From Phytohabitans sp037414955 (GTDB lineage: Bacteria; Actinomycetota; Actinomycetes; Mycobacteriales; Micromonosporaceae), in contig JBBEWH010000154.1 of the NCBI GenBank assembly GCA_037414955.1, forward strand, positions 1 through 64,000: a DNA stretch of 64,000 nucleotides, given 5' to 3'. Shown here piece by piece: positions 50,080-58,512 of the stretch; the stretch's first letter is position 1; each line of letters begins with the position of its first letter. The position numbers and the translations under genes are program-made. The notes under the pieces are model-generated. The model saw nothing but the letters and a program-made list of their open reading frames with translations, was not told the origin of the DNA and did not search any database.

Positions 50080-52281
50080 TTAGGTCAGTTTGTCGATGGT
50101 GATGGGGAGGTCGCGGACGCGGTGGCCGGTGGCGTTGTAGACGGCGTTCGCGATCGCGGCGGCCGCGCCGGCGGTGCCCAACTCGCCGATGCCGCGCACG
50201 CCGAGCGGGTTGAAGACGGTGTCCGGGTGCTCGACGAAGTGCACGTCGATCGGCGGCACGTCGGCGTTGACCGGCAACAGGTAGTCGCCCAGGTTGGCGT
50301 TGGCGATCCGGCCGGTGGCCGGCTCGACCCGCGCCCCCTCGGACAGCGCCTGCCCGATCCCGAAGATGACCCCGCCGACGATCTGGCTGCGGGCCGTCTT
50401 CTGGTTGACGATGCGCCCCGCGTCGATCACGGTGGTCATCCGGGACAGTCGCGGCTCACCGGTCCACCGGTTCACCCGTACCTCGCAGAAGTGCGCGCCG
50501 AACGAGTGGAAGGCGTACCGGCTGGCGTCGCCGCCGCTGTCGCCGCCGGTGCCCTCGACGGCGGCGGTGCTGGTCGCCTCCAGCAGGTCACCGAACGCGA
50601 CCCGGCGCCCGCCCGCGACCAGGTGGCCGTCCCGGTACTCGACCTCCGCCGGGTCCAGGCCGTGGAACGGCGAGCCCGGGTGCGCGACCGCCAACTGGAC
50701 GAGCGCCCGGATGGCCGCCTCGGCGGCGGCGCGCAGCGCCGAGCCGGTGCTGGCGGTGGAGGTCGACCCGAACGCGCCGAAGTTGCTCGGCAGCGTCGAG
50801 TCGCCGAGCTCGGGGGCGATGCGGTCGAGCGGCAGGCCCAGGCTGTCGGCGCCCAGGATGGCCAGCACCGTCCACATGCCGGTGCCGAGGTCGGCGGTGG
50901 CCGTCGCGACCGACGCCCCGCCGTCGGCGCGCAGCCGCACCTTCACCGTCGTCGGCAGCCGGCCGGCCGGGTACACGGCGGTGGACATGCCCATGCCGAC
51001 CAGCCAGTCGCCGTCGACGACCGCGCGCGGTGTCGGCTTGCGCCGGGCCCAGCCGGATGCCACCATCCCCGTCGCGTAGCACTCGTCGAGGTGCTTGCCC
51101 GACCACGGCACGCCGCGTCCAGGATAGACAGTGGCGTAGTTCGCCAGCCGCAGCGCGACCGGGTCGATCCGGAGCGCGGCGGCCAGCTCGTCCATCGCGC
51201 TCTCCAGGGCGAACAGGCCGGACTCCTCACCCGGCGCCCGCATCACGGTGGACGGCGGCACGTCCAGCGTGACGATTCGCTGTCCAACGTGGAGGTTGTC
51301 GGTCCGGTAGAGCAGGCGCGACGTGGTGCCGGTCGCCTGCTCGTACCACCAGCCGGAGGCGGAGAGGCTGGAGTACGCGTCGTGTTTGAGCGCGGTCAGC
51401 CGGCCGTCCCGGGTGGCGCCGAGGGCGACGGTGTGCGCCACGGCTGACCGGTGCCCGGTGACGGTGAACGCCTGCTCCCGGGTGAGCACCGTCTTGACCG
51501 GCCGGTCAAGGGCGCGCGCGGCGGCCGCGGTGACCAGGTCGTGGGTCCAGGTGGTCGCCTTGTTGCCGAAGCCGCCGCCCACGTGCGGGCTGATCACGTG
51601 CACAGTGGACACATCGACACCGAGGGCGGCGGCGATGCTCTGCGCGTGCCCGGTGGGTGCCTGGGTGCCGCTGTACGCGGTGAGCCGCCCGTCGCGCCAG
51701 ACCGCCACCACGGCGTGCGGCTCCATCGCGTTGTGATGCTTGATCGGCTGCTGGTAGCCGGCGGTAATGGTGACCTCGCTGGCGGCCAGCGCGTCGTCGA
51801 TCGACGCCACCCCGTCGGCGAGCAGGTCCACCACCGGCGGTTCACCGAAGCCGGGCGGCGGCACCACCGCGTGCGGGATGCCGTCCACGAAGGACGCGTC
51901 CGGCGGCCGGGCGTCGTACTGGAGGCGCACCAGCGCGGCCGCGTCGCGGGCCTGCTCGAACGTCTCGGCTACCACCAGGCCCACGATCTGTCCATAGTGG
52001 CGCACCTCGGTGTCCTGCAGCGGCACCCAGTTCTGCCCGGCGCCCGGCGCGACGTACAGCTTGAGCGGGTTGGCCGGCGTGTAGACGGCCAGCACGCCCG
52101 GCGCCGCCGCGGCGGCACCCGTGTCCATCGACCGGATGGTGCCGCGCCCCACCGTGCTGAGCACGAGATAGCCGTGACAGAGCCCGTCGACGGGGTGGTC
52201 CGCGGCGTACCGGGCCGCGCCGGTGACCTTGAGCCGGGCGTCCACCCGGCTGATCGACTTTCCGAGCGGTGACTCAGCCAT
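50080..52281 (-). CDS. Molybdenum hydroxylase large subunit (PaoC/xanthine dehydrogenase type)
   Basis: 733 residues. The moco-binding subunit begins with GKSISRVDARLKVTGAARYA. Cofactor-contact segments are HVGGGFGNKATTW, MRAPGEESGLFALE and FGSTSTASTGS. The catalytic base Glu lies in RGIGELGTAGAAAAIANAV. The family hydroxylates aldehydes or N-heterocycles; PaoC-like members oxidise aromatic aldehydes. It overlaps the FAD subunit gene by 8 bases. No MocD/PaoD-type maturation chaperone gene follows; a palindrome ends the operon. Confidence 0.9.
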   Translation of the reverse strand: MAESPLGKSISRVDARLKVTGAARYAADHPVDGLCHGYLVLSTVGRGTIRSMDTGAAAAAPGVLAVYTPANPLKLYVAPGAGQNWVPLQDTEVRHYGQIVGLVVAETFEQARDAAALVRLQYDARPPDASFVDGIPHAVVPPPGFGEPPVVDLLADGVASIDDALAASEVTITAGYQQPIKHHNAMEPHAVVAVWRDGRLTAYSGTQAPTGHAQSIAAALGVDVSTVHVISPHVGGGFGNKATTWTHDLVTAAAARALDRPVKTVLTREQAFTVTGHRSAVAHTVALGATRDGRLTALKHDAYSSLSASGWWYEQATGTTSRLLYRTDNLHVGQRIVTLDVPPSTVMRAPGEESGLFALESAMDELAAALRIDPVALRLANYATVYPGRGVPWSGKHLDECYATGMVASGWARRKPTPRAVVDGDWLVGMGMSTAVYPAGRLPTTVKVRLRADGGASVATATADLGTGMWTVLAILGADSLGLPLDRIAPELGDSTLPSNFGAFGSTSTASTGSALRAAAEAAIRALVQLAVAHPGSPFHGLDPAEVEYRDGHLVAGGRRVAFGDLLEATSTAAVEGTGGDSGGDASRYAFHSFGAHFCEVRVNRWTGEPRLSRMTTVIDAGRIVNQKTARSQIVGGVIFGIGQALSEGARVEPATGRIANANLGDYLLPVNADVPPIDVHFVEHPDTVFNPLGVRGIGELGTAGAAAAIANAVYNATGHRVRDLPITIDKLT

Positions 52282-53269
52282 CGTGGCCCGCCCGGTCGAG
52301 GCCGTCGTGGCCGGCCAGGTCGAGGAGGGCGCGGATGATGGTCCGCTGCATCAGGGCGACCTTGAAACGGTTGTGCGCCAACGGTCGTACGCCCTCCGCG
52401 GCCCGCCGCGCCGCCGCCTCGAACACGTCCAGTCGCATCGGGCGGTGCCGCAGCGCGTCCGCCACGGCAGGCAGCCGCCACGGCACCGTGCCCACGCCGC
52501 CGACGGCCACCCGCGCGTCGTGGACGAGATCGCCGACCAGGTGCACCGCGACGGCGGCGGAGGTCAGGGCGAAGCCGTACGACCGGCGGTCGCGCAGCTT
52601 CACATAGGTGGAGCGGCGACTCAGCGCGGACCGGGGCACGCTCACCGCCGAGATCAGCTCCCCGGGCCGCAGCTCGGTCTCCAGGTGCGGGGTGTCGCCG
52701 GGCAGCCGGTAGAGGTCGGCGAGCGGCACGGTACGCCCGCCGTCCCGCCCGCGCAGCGACAGCGTGGCGCCGAGGGCCACCAGGGCGACGGCGAGGTCGC
52801 TGGCGTGCGTGGCGACGCAGGAGTCGCTGGTGCCGAGTACCGCGTGGCTCCGGTTCTCCCCGTCGCGGGCGGGGCAGCCGGTGCCGGGCGCGCGCTTGTT
52901 GCACGGCACGGCGGTGTCCCGGAAGTAGCCGCAACGGGTGCGCTGCAACAGGTTGCCGCCGATCGTGGCCATGTTCCGCAGTTGCGGCGAGGCACCGAGC
53001 AGCGCCTCGGCGACCATCGGGTACTCGGCGCGGACGCGCGGATCCGCGGCCACGTCGCTCATCCGCTCCAGCGCGCCGATCCGCAGCCCGTGGCGGTCCA
53101 CGCGGATCCCGCGCAGCGGCAGCCGGTTGATGTCCACGACCCGGCCGGGCGTCATGACGTCGAGCTTCATCAGGTCGACGAGCGTGGTGCCGCCGGCCAG
53201 GTAGGCGGCCTCGGTGTGGGCCAGCGCCTCGTCCACGCTGGACGGCGCGGCGAAGGTGAACGGGCGCAT
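52274..53269 (-). CDS. Molybdenum hydroxylase FAD subunit (PaoB/YagS type)
   Basis: 331 residues. FAD-binding motifs AYLAGGTTLVDLM and ATIGGNLLQRTRC are present. The segment CGYFRDTAVPCNKRAPGTGC keeps the extra Cys residues that bind a 4Fe-4S cluster in E. coli PaoB, so this subunit probably carries that additional cluster. The start shares one base (TGATG) with the stop of the 2Fe-2S subunit gene. The C-terminus LAGHDGLDRAGHDG is a small duplication. Confidence 0.9.
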   Translation of the reverse strand: MRPFTFAAPSSVDEALAHTEAAYLAGGTTLVDLMKLDVMTPGRVVDINRLPLRGIRVDRHGLRIGALERMSDVAADPRVRAEYPMVAEALLGASPQLRNMATIGGNLLQRTRCGYFRDTAVPCNKRAPGTGCPARDGENRSHAVLGTSDSCVATHASDLAVALVALGATLSLRGRDGGRTVPLADLYRLPGDTPHLETELRPGELISAVSVPRSALSRRSTYVKLRDRRSYGFALTSAAVAVHLVGDLVHDARVAVGGVGTVPWRLPAVADALRHRPMRLDVFEAAARRAAEGVRPLAHNRFKVALMQRTIIRALLDLAGHDGLDRAGHDG

Positions 53270-53859
53270 CAGCCGGCACCGCCCGTCCGCACCGCGGCCA
53301 CGATGTTGCCGTACGCGCCGCAGCGGCAGAGGTTGCCCGACATGCCCTCCCGGATCTCCTCGTCGGTCCGCGCGCCGCCCTCCTGCACCAGCGCCACCGC
53401 CGACATGATCTGGCCGGGCGTGCAGAATCCACACTGGAGCGCGTCGCAGTCGATGAACGCCTGCTGCATCGGGTGGAGGGCCTCGCCCCGCGCCAGGCCC
53501 TCGATGGTGGTGACGCGCGCGCCGTCCGCAGCGCCGGCCAGCGTGAGGCACGCCAGCACCCGCCGACCCTCGATGTGTACCGTGCACGCACCGCACTGCC
53601 CGCGGTCGCACCCCTTCTTCGTGCCGGTCAGCCCGAGCCGCTCGCGCAGCGCGTCCAGCAGGGTCACCCGGGGATCCACCCGCAGCCGCGACTGGCGGCC
53701 GTTGACGATCAAGGTGACGTCGATGAGGTTCTGGCCGGGCGGCGGCACTGCCGCCGCGGCGGCGGTGGCCGCGCTTGGTGTCCCCACGGCGACCCCGGTC
53801 GACGCCATGGCGCCGGTCCGGAGCAGGCGTCGCCGGGACATTCCCGCATCACTGTTCAT
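53269..53859 (-). CDS. Molybdenum hydroxylase 2Fe-2S subunit with Tat signal (PaoA type)
   Basis: 196 residues. The N-terminus MSRRRLLRTGAMASTGVAVG is a Tat signal, which would carry the assembled complex across the membrane as for E. coli PaoABC. The first cluster is bound by KKGCDRGQCGACTVH with a later Cys, the second by QCGFCTPGQ and NLCRCGAY. It is the first gene of the three-gene operon. An alternative start at MSRRRLL would shorten it by six residues without losing the signal. Confidence 0.9.
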   Translation of the reverse strand: MNSDAGMSRRRLLRTGAMASTGVAVGTPSAATAAAAAVPPPGQNLIDVTLIVNGRQSRLRVDPRVTLLDALRERLGLTGTKKGCDRGQCGACTVHIEGRRVLACLTLAGAADGARVTTIEGLARGEALHPMQQAFIDCDALQCGFCTPGQIMSAVALVQEGGARTDEEIREGMSGNLCRCGAYGNIVAAVRTGGAG

Positions 53860-53873
53860 CTATCTATCCAACC

Positions 53874-53904
53874 CGCGATCAGGGCGTCACTCAAGGGGGT
53901 GACT
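53874..53904. repeat. Type 1 palindrome remnant
   Basis: GCGATCAGGGCGTCACTCAAGG matches the left arm with the first bases altered; no right arm follows. The rest of the gap to 54097 shows no gene. It is AT-richer from 54010 (TATACGAATAGTG, GTTAATTG), with a TTGACA at 54061 that may belong to the alginate lyase promoter. Confidence 0.55.
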
Positions 53905-54097
53905 CGCAGGTCGGGCAACCGGCACCGTCGGGCACAGGACCGGAAACGCACCCCAGCATTCGCAGAGATGCCGAAACAATGAATCCGGCGCACTCCCGCC
54001 CCACTGGTCACCGCATTCATATACGAATAGTGCCGCGTTAATTGCGGACAGTTTCCAGCCTTGACAATTCCGGATAAGTGCACTGAGGTCGGACCTC

Positions 54098-54835
54098 ATG
54101 CGCAAATGGATCGCGGCATTGTTCGGCCTGGCCGTTCTCACCACGGCCGGTATTGCACATGCCGACACACCCCCCGCCACCGTTCCCGGAAACATCATCG
54201 ACCTGACGAACTGGAAGCTGACCCTGCCGGTCGCCGCCGAGGACTCGGACGGCCCCGCGGAGATCGAGCAGCCCGAGTTGGCCACCTACACCAGCCCGGA
54301 GTTCGCGCTGACCGAGACGGCCGACGGCGTCCGGTTCCGTGCCACTGTGGACGGTGCGACCACCAGCGGATCCAAGTATCCCCGGTCTGAGCTGCGCGAG
54401 ATGACCGACGGCGGCGCCGCGAAGGCGGCCTGGTCGACGACCTCCGGCACGCACGCGATGAGCCTCCGCGCGGCGATCACCCACCTACCGGAGGCCAAGC
54501 CCGAGGTGGTCGTGGCCCAGGTGCACGACGCCGAGGACGACGTGCTGATGATCCGCCTGGAGGGCGAGCACCTCTTCGTCGAGCACGACGGCGACAATCT
54601 CGGCGATCTCGACCCGGCCTATGTCCTGGGTACGCCATTCGACGCGGAAATTGTCGCGGAGAACGGCCGGATCACGGTCTCCTACAATGGCGCGGAAAAG
54701 GTGGACGCCGCGATCAAGACGACTGGTAACTATTTCAAGGCCGGCTGTTATACACAGAGCAACACCGATCAGGGCGACGAACCGGACGCCTACGGCGAAA
54801 CGGTTATCCACCGGCTAAACGTCACCCATTCCTGA
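54098..54835 (+). CDS. Secreted alginate lyase, polysaccharide lyase family 7
   Basis: 245 residues with a signal peptide (WIAALFGLAVLTTAGIAHA). PL7 jelly-roll signatures are complete: RSELREM (R[ST]E[LV]R), QVH in VVVAQVHDAE, and YFKAGCYTQSN (YFKAGxYxQ). In the family, QVH rather than QIH has been associated with preference for poly-mannuronate. Alginate is not a plant polymer, so this suggests marine or algal material, or bacterial alginate, as a substrate. It is a single gene followed by a strong hairpin. Confidence 0.92.
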   Translation: MRKWIAALFGLAVLTTAGIAHADTPPATVPGNIIDLTNWKLTLPVAAEDSDGPAEIEQPELATYTSPEFALTETADGVRFRATVDGATTSGSKYPRSELREMTDGGAAKAAWSTTSGTHAMSLRAAITHLPEAKPEVVVAQVHDAEDDVLMIRLEGEHLFVEHDGDNLGDLDPAYVLGTPFDAEIVAENGRITVSYNGAEKVDAAIKTTGNYFKAGCYTQSNTDQGDEPDAYGETVIHRLNVTHS

Positions 54836-54864
54836 GTGGCACCAACGCCGCATGACGACGAGCC

Positions 54865-54912
54865 AGCTGGCCGCCGCCCCGCAGTGGGGGCAGCGGCCAG
54901 CTCGGCGCGTTT
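54865..54912 (+). terminator. Intrinsic terminator of the alginate lyase gene
   Basis: Stem AGCTGGCCGC (54865-54874) pairs with GCGGCCAGCT (54893-54902), extended inside by GCCCC/GGGG. It is followed by CGGCGCGTTTT. It starts 29 bases after the stop codon. Confidence 0.65.
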
Positions 54913-54950
54913 TAGGCGATTTATCCGCTAGGCCCGTATTCTGGCTGGTC

Positions 54951-55844
54951 GTGGAACGGGACCTCATCCTCAGCTTCGACGGATTCAAGTACCAGTGCCG
55001 CCTCGTCGAACACCCTCGGCCGTCGCTGGCGCCCGTGCTGCTACTCGGTGGCGCCTTCCAGGACCGGCACTCCTGGGCGCGGCAGGAGGCCCGGCTCGCG
55101 CCGCTGACCACGGTCCTCACCGTCGACCTGCCGGGCACGGGCTGCGCCGATCCGCTTCCGGCCAGCTACGGGATCGAGTTTCTCGCCGACGCCGTCCACC
55201 ACATGGTCACCGAGGTCGGCCTCCCGCCGCTGAACATCATGGGCGGCTCCTACGGCGGCACGATCGCCTACCGGCTGGCCCAGCGCCATCCGGCCCTGGT
55301 GCGCCGCCTACTGCTGTGCGGGACCGCCCTGCGCATCCCGGACGCGATCCGGTCGCACGCCCGCGCCAGCATCGACCTGCTGCGCACCGGCGACCGCGAG
55401 GCGTTCGTCCGCAGCACCATCGCGCTGTTTCTCTGCGCCAACCCCACCGGGCCGATCCACCGGCGACTCCCCGTCACCCGGCTCCTCGAACGCCAGCTGC
55501 GGAGCCTGACCCCGGACCAGGCCGACAAGTACGCGGTCAACACCGAACGGGTGCTCGCCTGCACCGCCAGCGACATCGGTTCCCCACCCACCTGCCCGTT
55601 GCTGGTGGTCACCGGCGAGCACGACACGCTCACCACCCCGGCCATGTGCCGCGCCACCGCGGACGACTGCCCCGACGCCCGGTTCACCGCCATCCGGGAC
55701 GCCGACCACCTCCTACCCCTGCAGCGCGCCGACGAGTTCGCCGACCTGCTGATCCGCTACTTCGACGACCAGCCCATCGACAACCTCCCCTACTGCGCCT
55801 CTCCTCATGATCAAGGCGTCCCTCAAGTCGTCCTAACGACGTGA
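54951..55844 (+). CDS. Alpha/beta-hydrolase with palindrome-encoded C-terminus
   Basis: 297 residues from GTG; TATTCT lies 8 bases upstream. The oxyanion region LLLGGAFQDRHSW, nucleophile MGGSYGGTIAYRLA (GxSxG), acid VTGEHDTL and His in RDADHLLPLQ complete the triad. It resembles the hydrolases found beside polyketide or signalling genes, but the substrate is unknown. The last 12 residues (HDQGVPQVVLTT) and the stop codon are encoded by a type 1 palindrome, so the original C-terminus was probably near LIRYFDDQPID. Confidence 0.85.
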   Translation: MERDLILSFDGFKYQCRLVEHPRPSLAPVLLLGGAFQDRHSWARQEARLAPLTTVLTVDLPGTGCADPLPASYGIEFLADAVHHMVTEVGLPPLNIMGGSYGGTIAYRLAQRHPALVRRLLLCGTALRIPDAIRSHARASIDLLRTGDREAFVRSTIALFLCANPTGPIHRRLPVTRLLERQLRSLTPDQADKYAVNTERVLACTASDIGSPPTCPLLVVTGEHDTLTTPAMCRATADDCPDARFTAIRDADHLLPLQRADEFADLLIRYFDDQPIDNLPYCASPHDQGVPQVVLTT

Positions 55845-55864
55845 GGGACGCCTTGATCATGAGG
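55803..55864. repeat. Type 1 palindrome, CTCATGATC-ended variant
   Basis: Perfect outer arms CCTCATGATCAAGGCGTCCC and complement. Here the usual CCATG/CATGG ends are CTCATG/CATGAG, a paired change. Its left arm and centre are translated as the end of the upstream hydrolase. Confidence 0.92.
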
Positions 55865-55886
55865 AAGGGTCTGACAGGATCATCTG

Positions 55887-56663
55887 GTGACGACCCCTCG
55901 GACCGGTGACGCCTTCGGCGAGATGCTCCAGGACGCCCTGGCGGTCGCGCGGGGCGTCGGCCGCCGTCCCTTGGCCGGTGGCCGGCTCCCCCGGCCGGTC
56001 ATTGAGATCGTCGAGCGCGACGACGGCTTGATCAACGGCCTGCTCGCGGAGGCGTACTTCCACGAGCCGGACCAATGGCCGGCCTACGACCGGCGGGCGC
56101 TCGACCGGGTACGCGGCCACGTGCTCGACGTCGGCGTCGGCGCCGGCCGGACGGCGCTCGCCCTGCAGTCGCGCGGGGCGCCGGTGACCGGCCTGGACAT
56201 CTCGGCGGGCGCGATCGAGGTGTGCCGGGCGCGCGGCGTGCGCGACCTGGTGCGCGCCACCGTGGCGCAGCACGCCGCGGCCGGGCGCCGGTACGACACG
56301 TTCCTGCTGCTGGGTAACGCCGTCGGCCTGCTGGAGGGGCGGGAGCGGGCGCCGGCGTTCCTGGCCGCGCTCGCCGCGATGGCCGCGCCCGGCGCGCAGG
56401 TCATCGCCCAGGGCACCGACCCCTACGGCACGACGGACCCGGTCCAGGTCACCTACCACGAGCGGAACCGCCGGAGCGGGCGGCTCGGCGGCCAGCTACG
56501 CCTGCGGCTGCGCTACCGGGAACTCGCCACCGACTGGTTCGACTACCTGGTCTGCTCCCCCGACGAACTGGCGGAGCTGGTCTCCGGCACGGACTGGCGG
56601 CTGGCCGACATCGACAACACCGACGCCCCGTACTACCTGGCCACCCTCACCAAAACCCCATGA
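55887..56663 (+). CDS. SAM-dependent class I methyltransferase
   Basis: 258 residues from GTG. The SAM site is HVLDVGVGAGRTALALQSRG (motif I) with GLDISAGAIEVC (motif II) and YDTFLLLGNAVGLL (motif IV region). CAGGAT ends exactly 6 bases before the GTG, so the mRNA is probably leaderless. The TGA stop is inside the following palindrome (CCA TGA). The methyl acceptor is unknown. Confidence 0.86.
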   Translation: MTTPRTGDAFGEMLQDALAVARGVGRRPLAGGRLPRPVIEIVERDDGLINGLLAEAYFHEPDQWPAYDRRALDRVRGHVLDVGVGAGRTALALQSRGAPVTGLDISAGAIEVCRARGVRDLVRATVAQHAAAGRRYDTFLLLGNAVGLLEGRERAPAFLAALAAMAAPGAQVIAQGTDPYGTTDPVQVTYHERNRRSGRLGGQLRLRLRYRELATDWFDYLVCSPDELAELVSGTDWRLADIDNTDAPYYLATLTKTP

Positions 56664-56715
56664 TCAAGGCGTCCCTCAAGTCGTTAGGACGACGTGAGGG
56701 ACGCCTTGATCATGG
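56658..56715. repeat. Type 1 palindrome (consensus copy)
   Basis: 29-base arms from CCATGATCAAGGCGTCCC to GGGACGCCTTGATCATGG around TTAGGA. It contains the methyltransferase stop codon and ends 15 bases before the -10 of the next gene. Confidence 0.93.
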
Positions 56716-56742
56716 AGAGGGTCGCGCGCTAGCGTGCGCACC

Positions 56743-57699
56743 ATGACGGGCCCGGTACAGACGGTGCGCGGTGCGGTCGCGGCCGATCAGCTCGGCGCGG
56801 TGGACGCACACGAGCACCTCTTCCTGCGCACGCCGGCGCTACCGGGGGACGAGTTCGACGACCTGGAGCGGATGGTCGCCGAGGCGGCGGACGTGCGCAG
56901 GTCCGGCATCGCGACGGTGGTGGAGCTGACGCCGATCGGGCTGGGCCGCGCGCCCGCCAAGCTGGCCGCCCTCAGCGAGCGGACCGGCCTGCACGTGGTC
57001 GCCGCGACCGGCTTCCACCGCGACGCGCATTACCCGGCCGGGCACTGGGCGCACCGGGAGCCGGTCGAGACGCTGCTCGAGGTACTCCTCGCCGACCTGG
57101 AGCGGGGCATGGACGGGCGGGACTGGCAGGGTCCGCTGCCGGCGCCGACGCCGCATCGGGCCGGGATCATCAAGCTGGGCGCGTCGTACCAGCGGATCAG
57201 CGCCTCCGAAGGGCGCCGCCTCGAGGCGGGTGCGGAGGCCGCCCGGCGCACCGGCGCCCCGGTCGCGGTGCACTGCGAGGTCGGCACGGCGGGGCACGAG
57301 ATCCTGGACCGGCTGTCGGCCGGCGGAGTCGCGGCGGACCGCGTACTCCTGGCGCACCTGGACCGGAATCCGGACCCGGAGCTGCACGCGGACCTCGCCG
57401 GGCGCGGTGCCTGGTTGCTCTATGACACGGTCGGTCGGGTGAAGTACCGGCCGGAGTCCGCGCTGCTCGACCTGGTGGAGCGGGTGGTGGCCGCCGGGCA
57501 CGGCGACCGCCTGCTGCTCGGCACGGACGTGGGGCGGCGCAGCACGCTGCGCGCCTATGGTGGCGGGCCGGGCATGGCCGTGCTCGGCGAGGTGTTCCTG
57601 CCCCGACTCGCCCGCCGGCTCGGCCAGTCGACAGTGGACCAGATCATGCGCGCGAACCCCGCCGCGGCACTCGCCTGGCGCACACCGCCCTCCCCATGA
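56743..57699 (+). CDS. Phosphotriesterase-like amidohydrolase/lactonase
   Basis: 318 residues from ATG; TAGCGT lies 7 bases upstream. The metal site is intact: HxH in VDAHEHLFLR, the carbamylated Lys in GIIKLGASY, His in VAVHCEVG, His in LLAHLDRN and Asp in LLLGTDVGRRS. PTE-fold enzymes next to sugar kinases and GntR regulators usually hydrolyse sugar lactones or related esters rather than organophosphates. The stop codon lies in the palindrome shared with the convergent GntR gene. Confidence 0.86.
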   Translation: MTGPVQTVRGAVAADQLGAVDAHEHLFLRTPALPGDEFDDLERMVAEAADVRRSGIATVVELTPIGLGRAPAKLAALSERTGLHVVAATGFHRDAHYPAGHWAHREPVETLLEVLLADLERGMDGRDWQGPLPAPTPHRAGIIKLGASYQRISASEGRRLEAGAEAARRTGAPVAVHCEVGTAGHEILDRLSAGGVAADRVLLAHLDRNPDPELHADLAGRGAWLLYDTVGRVKYRPESALLDLVERVVAAGHGDRLLLGTDVGRRSTLRAYGGGPGMAVLGEVFLPRLARRLGQSTVDQIMRANPAAALAWRTPPSP

Positions 57700-57751
57700 T
57701 CGAGGCGTCCCTCAAGTCGTTAGGACGACGTGAGGGACGCCTTGATCATGG
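57694..57751. repeat. Type 1 palindrome carrying the stop codons of two convergent genes
   Basis: CCATGATCGAGGCGTCCC to GGGACGCCTTGATCATGG. The left CCATGA holds the TGA of the PTE-like gene (57697-57699). The mirror CCATGA on the minus strand holds the TGA of the GntR gene (57746-57748). There is no other intergenic DNA between them. Confidence 0.93.
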
Positions 57752-58480
57752 GGCACGGAGGAGTTCGATGTCGAAGCGGTAGCGCTCGCCGACGTAGCGC
57801 GACTCGGTGTACTCGACCGGCTTGTCGTGCTGGTCGTGGATGAGGCGCAGCTCGACCAGCAGCGGCGCGCCGACCGCGACGTCGAGGAGCTTGGCCTCCG
57901 CGGGGTCGGCGGCCGCCGCCGTCAGCGTGCCGATCGCCCGGGTGGGCACCCGACCCAGCCCTTCGAGCGCGGCGAAGAGCGAGCCGGCCGCCAGGTCCGC
58001 GGACAGGACGCTGGCGCAGACGGCCGGCAAGCGGACCCGCTCCACCGCCATCGGCACGTCGTCGGCGAGGCGCAGTCGCCGCAGCGTCGCGACCGGCGCG
58101 CCGGCGCTGAGCCGCAGCGCGCGACTCTCGTCGTCGTCGGCCGCGCGGACCCCCGAGTCGAGGACCCGCGACCGGGCGGTGAGGCCGCGCCGGGCCATCT
58201 CGTCGGTGAAGGACATCAGGGTGTTGATCGTGCGGTGCACGGGGTGCTGCGCGACGAAGGTGCCGCGCCCGGACACCCGGTAGAGCAGGCCCTCGGCGGC
58301 CAGCCGCTGCACCGCCTGCCGCGCCGTCATCCGGCTGACCCCGAACCGCTCGCACAGCTCGGCGTCGGACGGCAGCGGGTCGCCCGGCTGCGCCGCGCTG
58401 ATGGTCCGGCGCAGTTCCTCCTCGATCACGAGGTACGCGGGCAGCGCGGCCCTGGACGAATCAACGGCTCTTGACGGCAT
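57746..58480 (-). CDS. GntR/HutC-family transcriptional regulator
   Basis: 244 residues. The winged HTH (LPSDAELCERFGVSRMTARQAVQRLAAEGLLYRV) is followed by a UTRA ligand domain (PHR-type TINTLMSFTDEMARRGLTAR). HutC/DasR-like members sense phosphorylated sugars or amino-acid derivatives. TATACT lies 7 bases before the ATG, so it is probably leaderless. It is divergent from the ROK kinase gene with only 27 bases between starts, so it almost certainly controls that operon. Confidence 0.9.
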   Translation of the reverse strand: MPSRAVDSSRAALPAYLVIEEELRRTISAAQPGDPLPSDAELCERFGVSRMTARQAVQRLAAEGLLYRVSGRGTFVAQHPVHRTINTLMSFTDEMARRGLTARSRVLDSGVRAADDDESRALRLSAGAPVATLRRLRLADDVPMAVERVRLPAVCASVLSADLAAGSLFAALEGLGRVPTRAIGTLTAAAADPAEAKLLDVAVGAPLLVELRLIHDQHDKPVEYTESRYVGERYRFDIELLRAP

Positions 58481-58512
58481 GGCCAGCAGTATAGATAGTC
58501 TAGCTGTATAGA
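58471..58512. promoter_or_regulatory. Overlapping divergent promoters and operator of GntR and ROK-kinase operon
   Basis: The minus-strand -10 TATACT is at 58488-58493. On the plus strand TTGACG (58471-58476) precedes GATAGT (58494-58499) by 17 bases; TAGTCT (58496-58501) is an alternative -10. An inverted repeat TATAGA-N9-TGTATA (58490-58510) spans both -10 regions and is a likely GntR operator. Confidence 0.5.
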
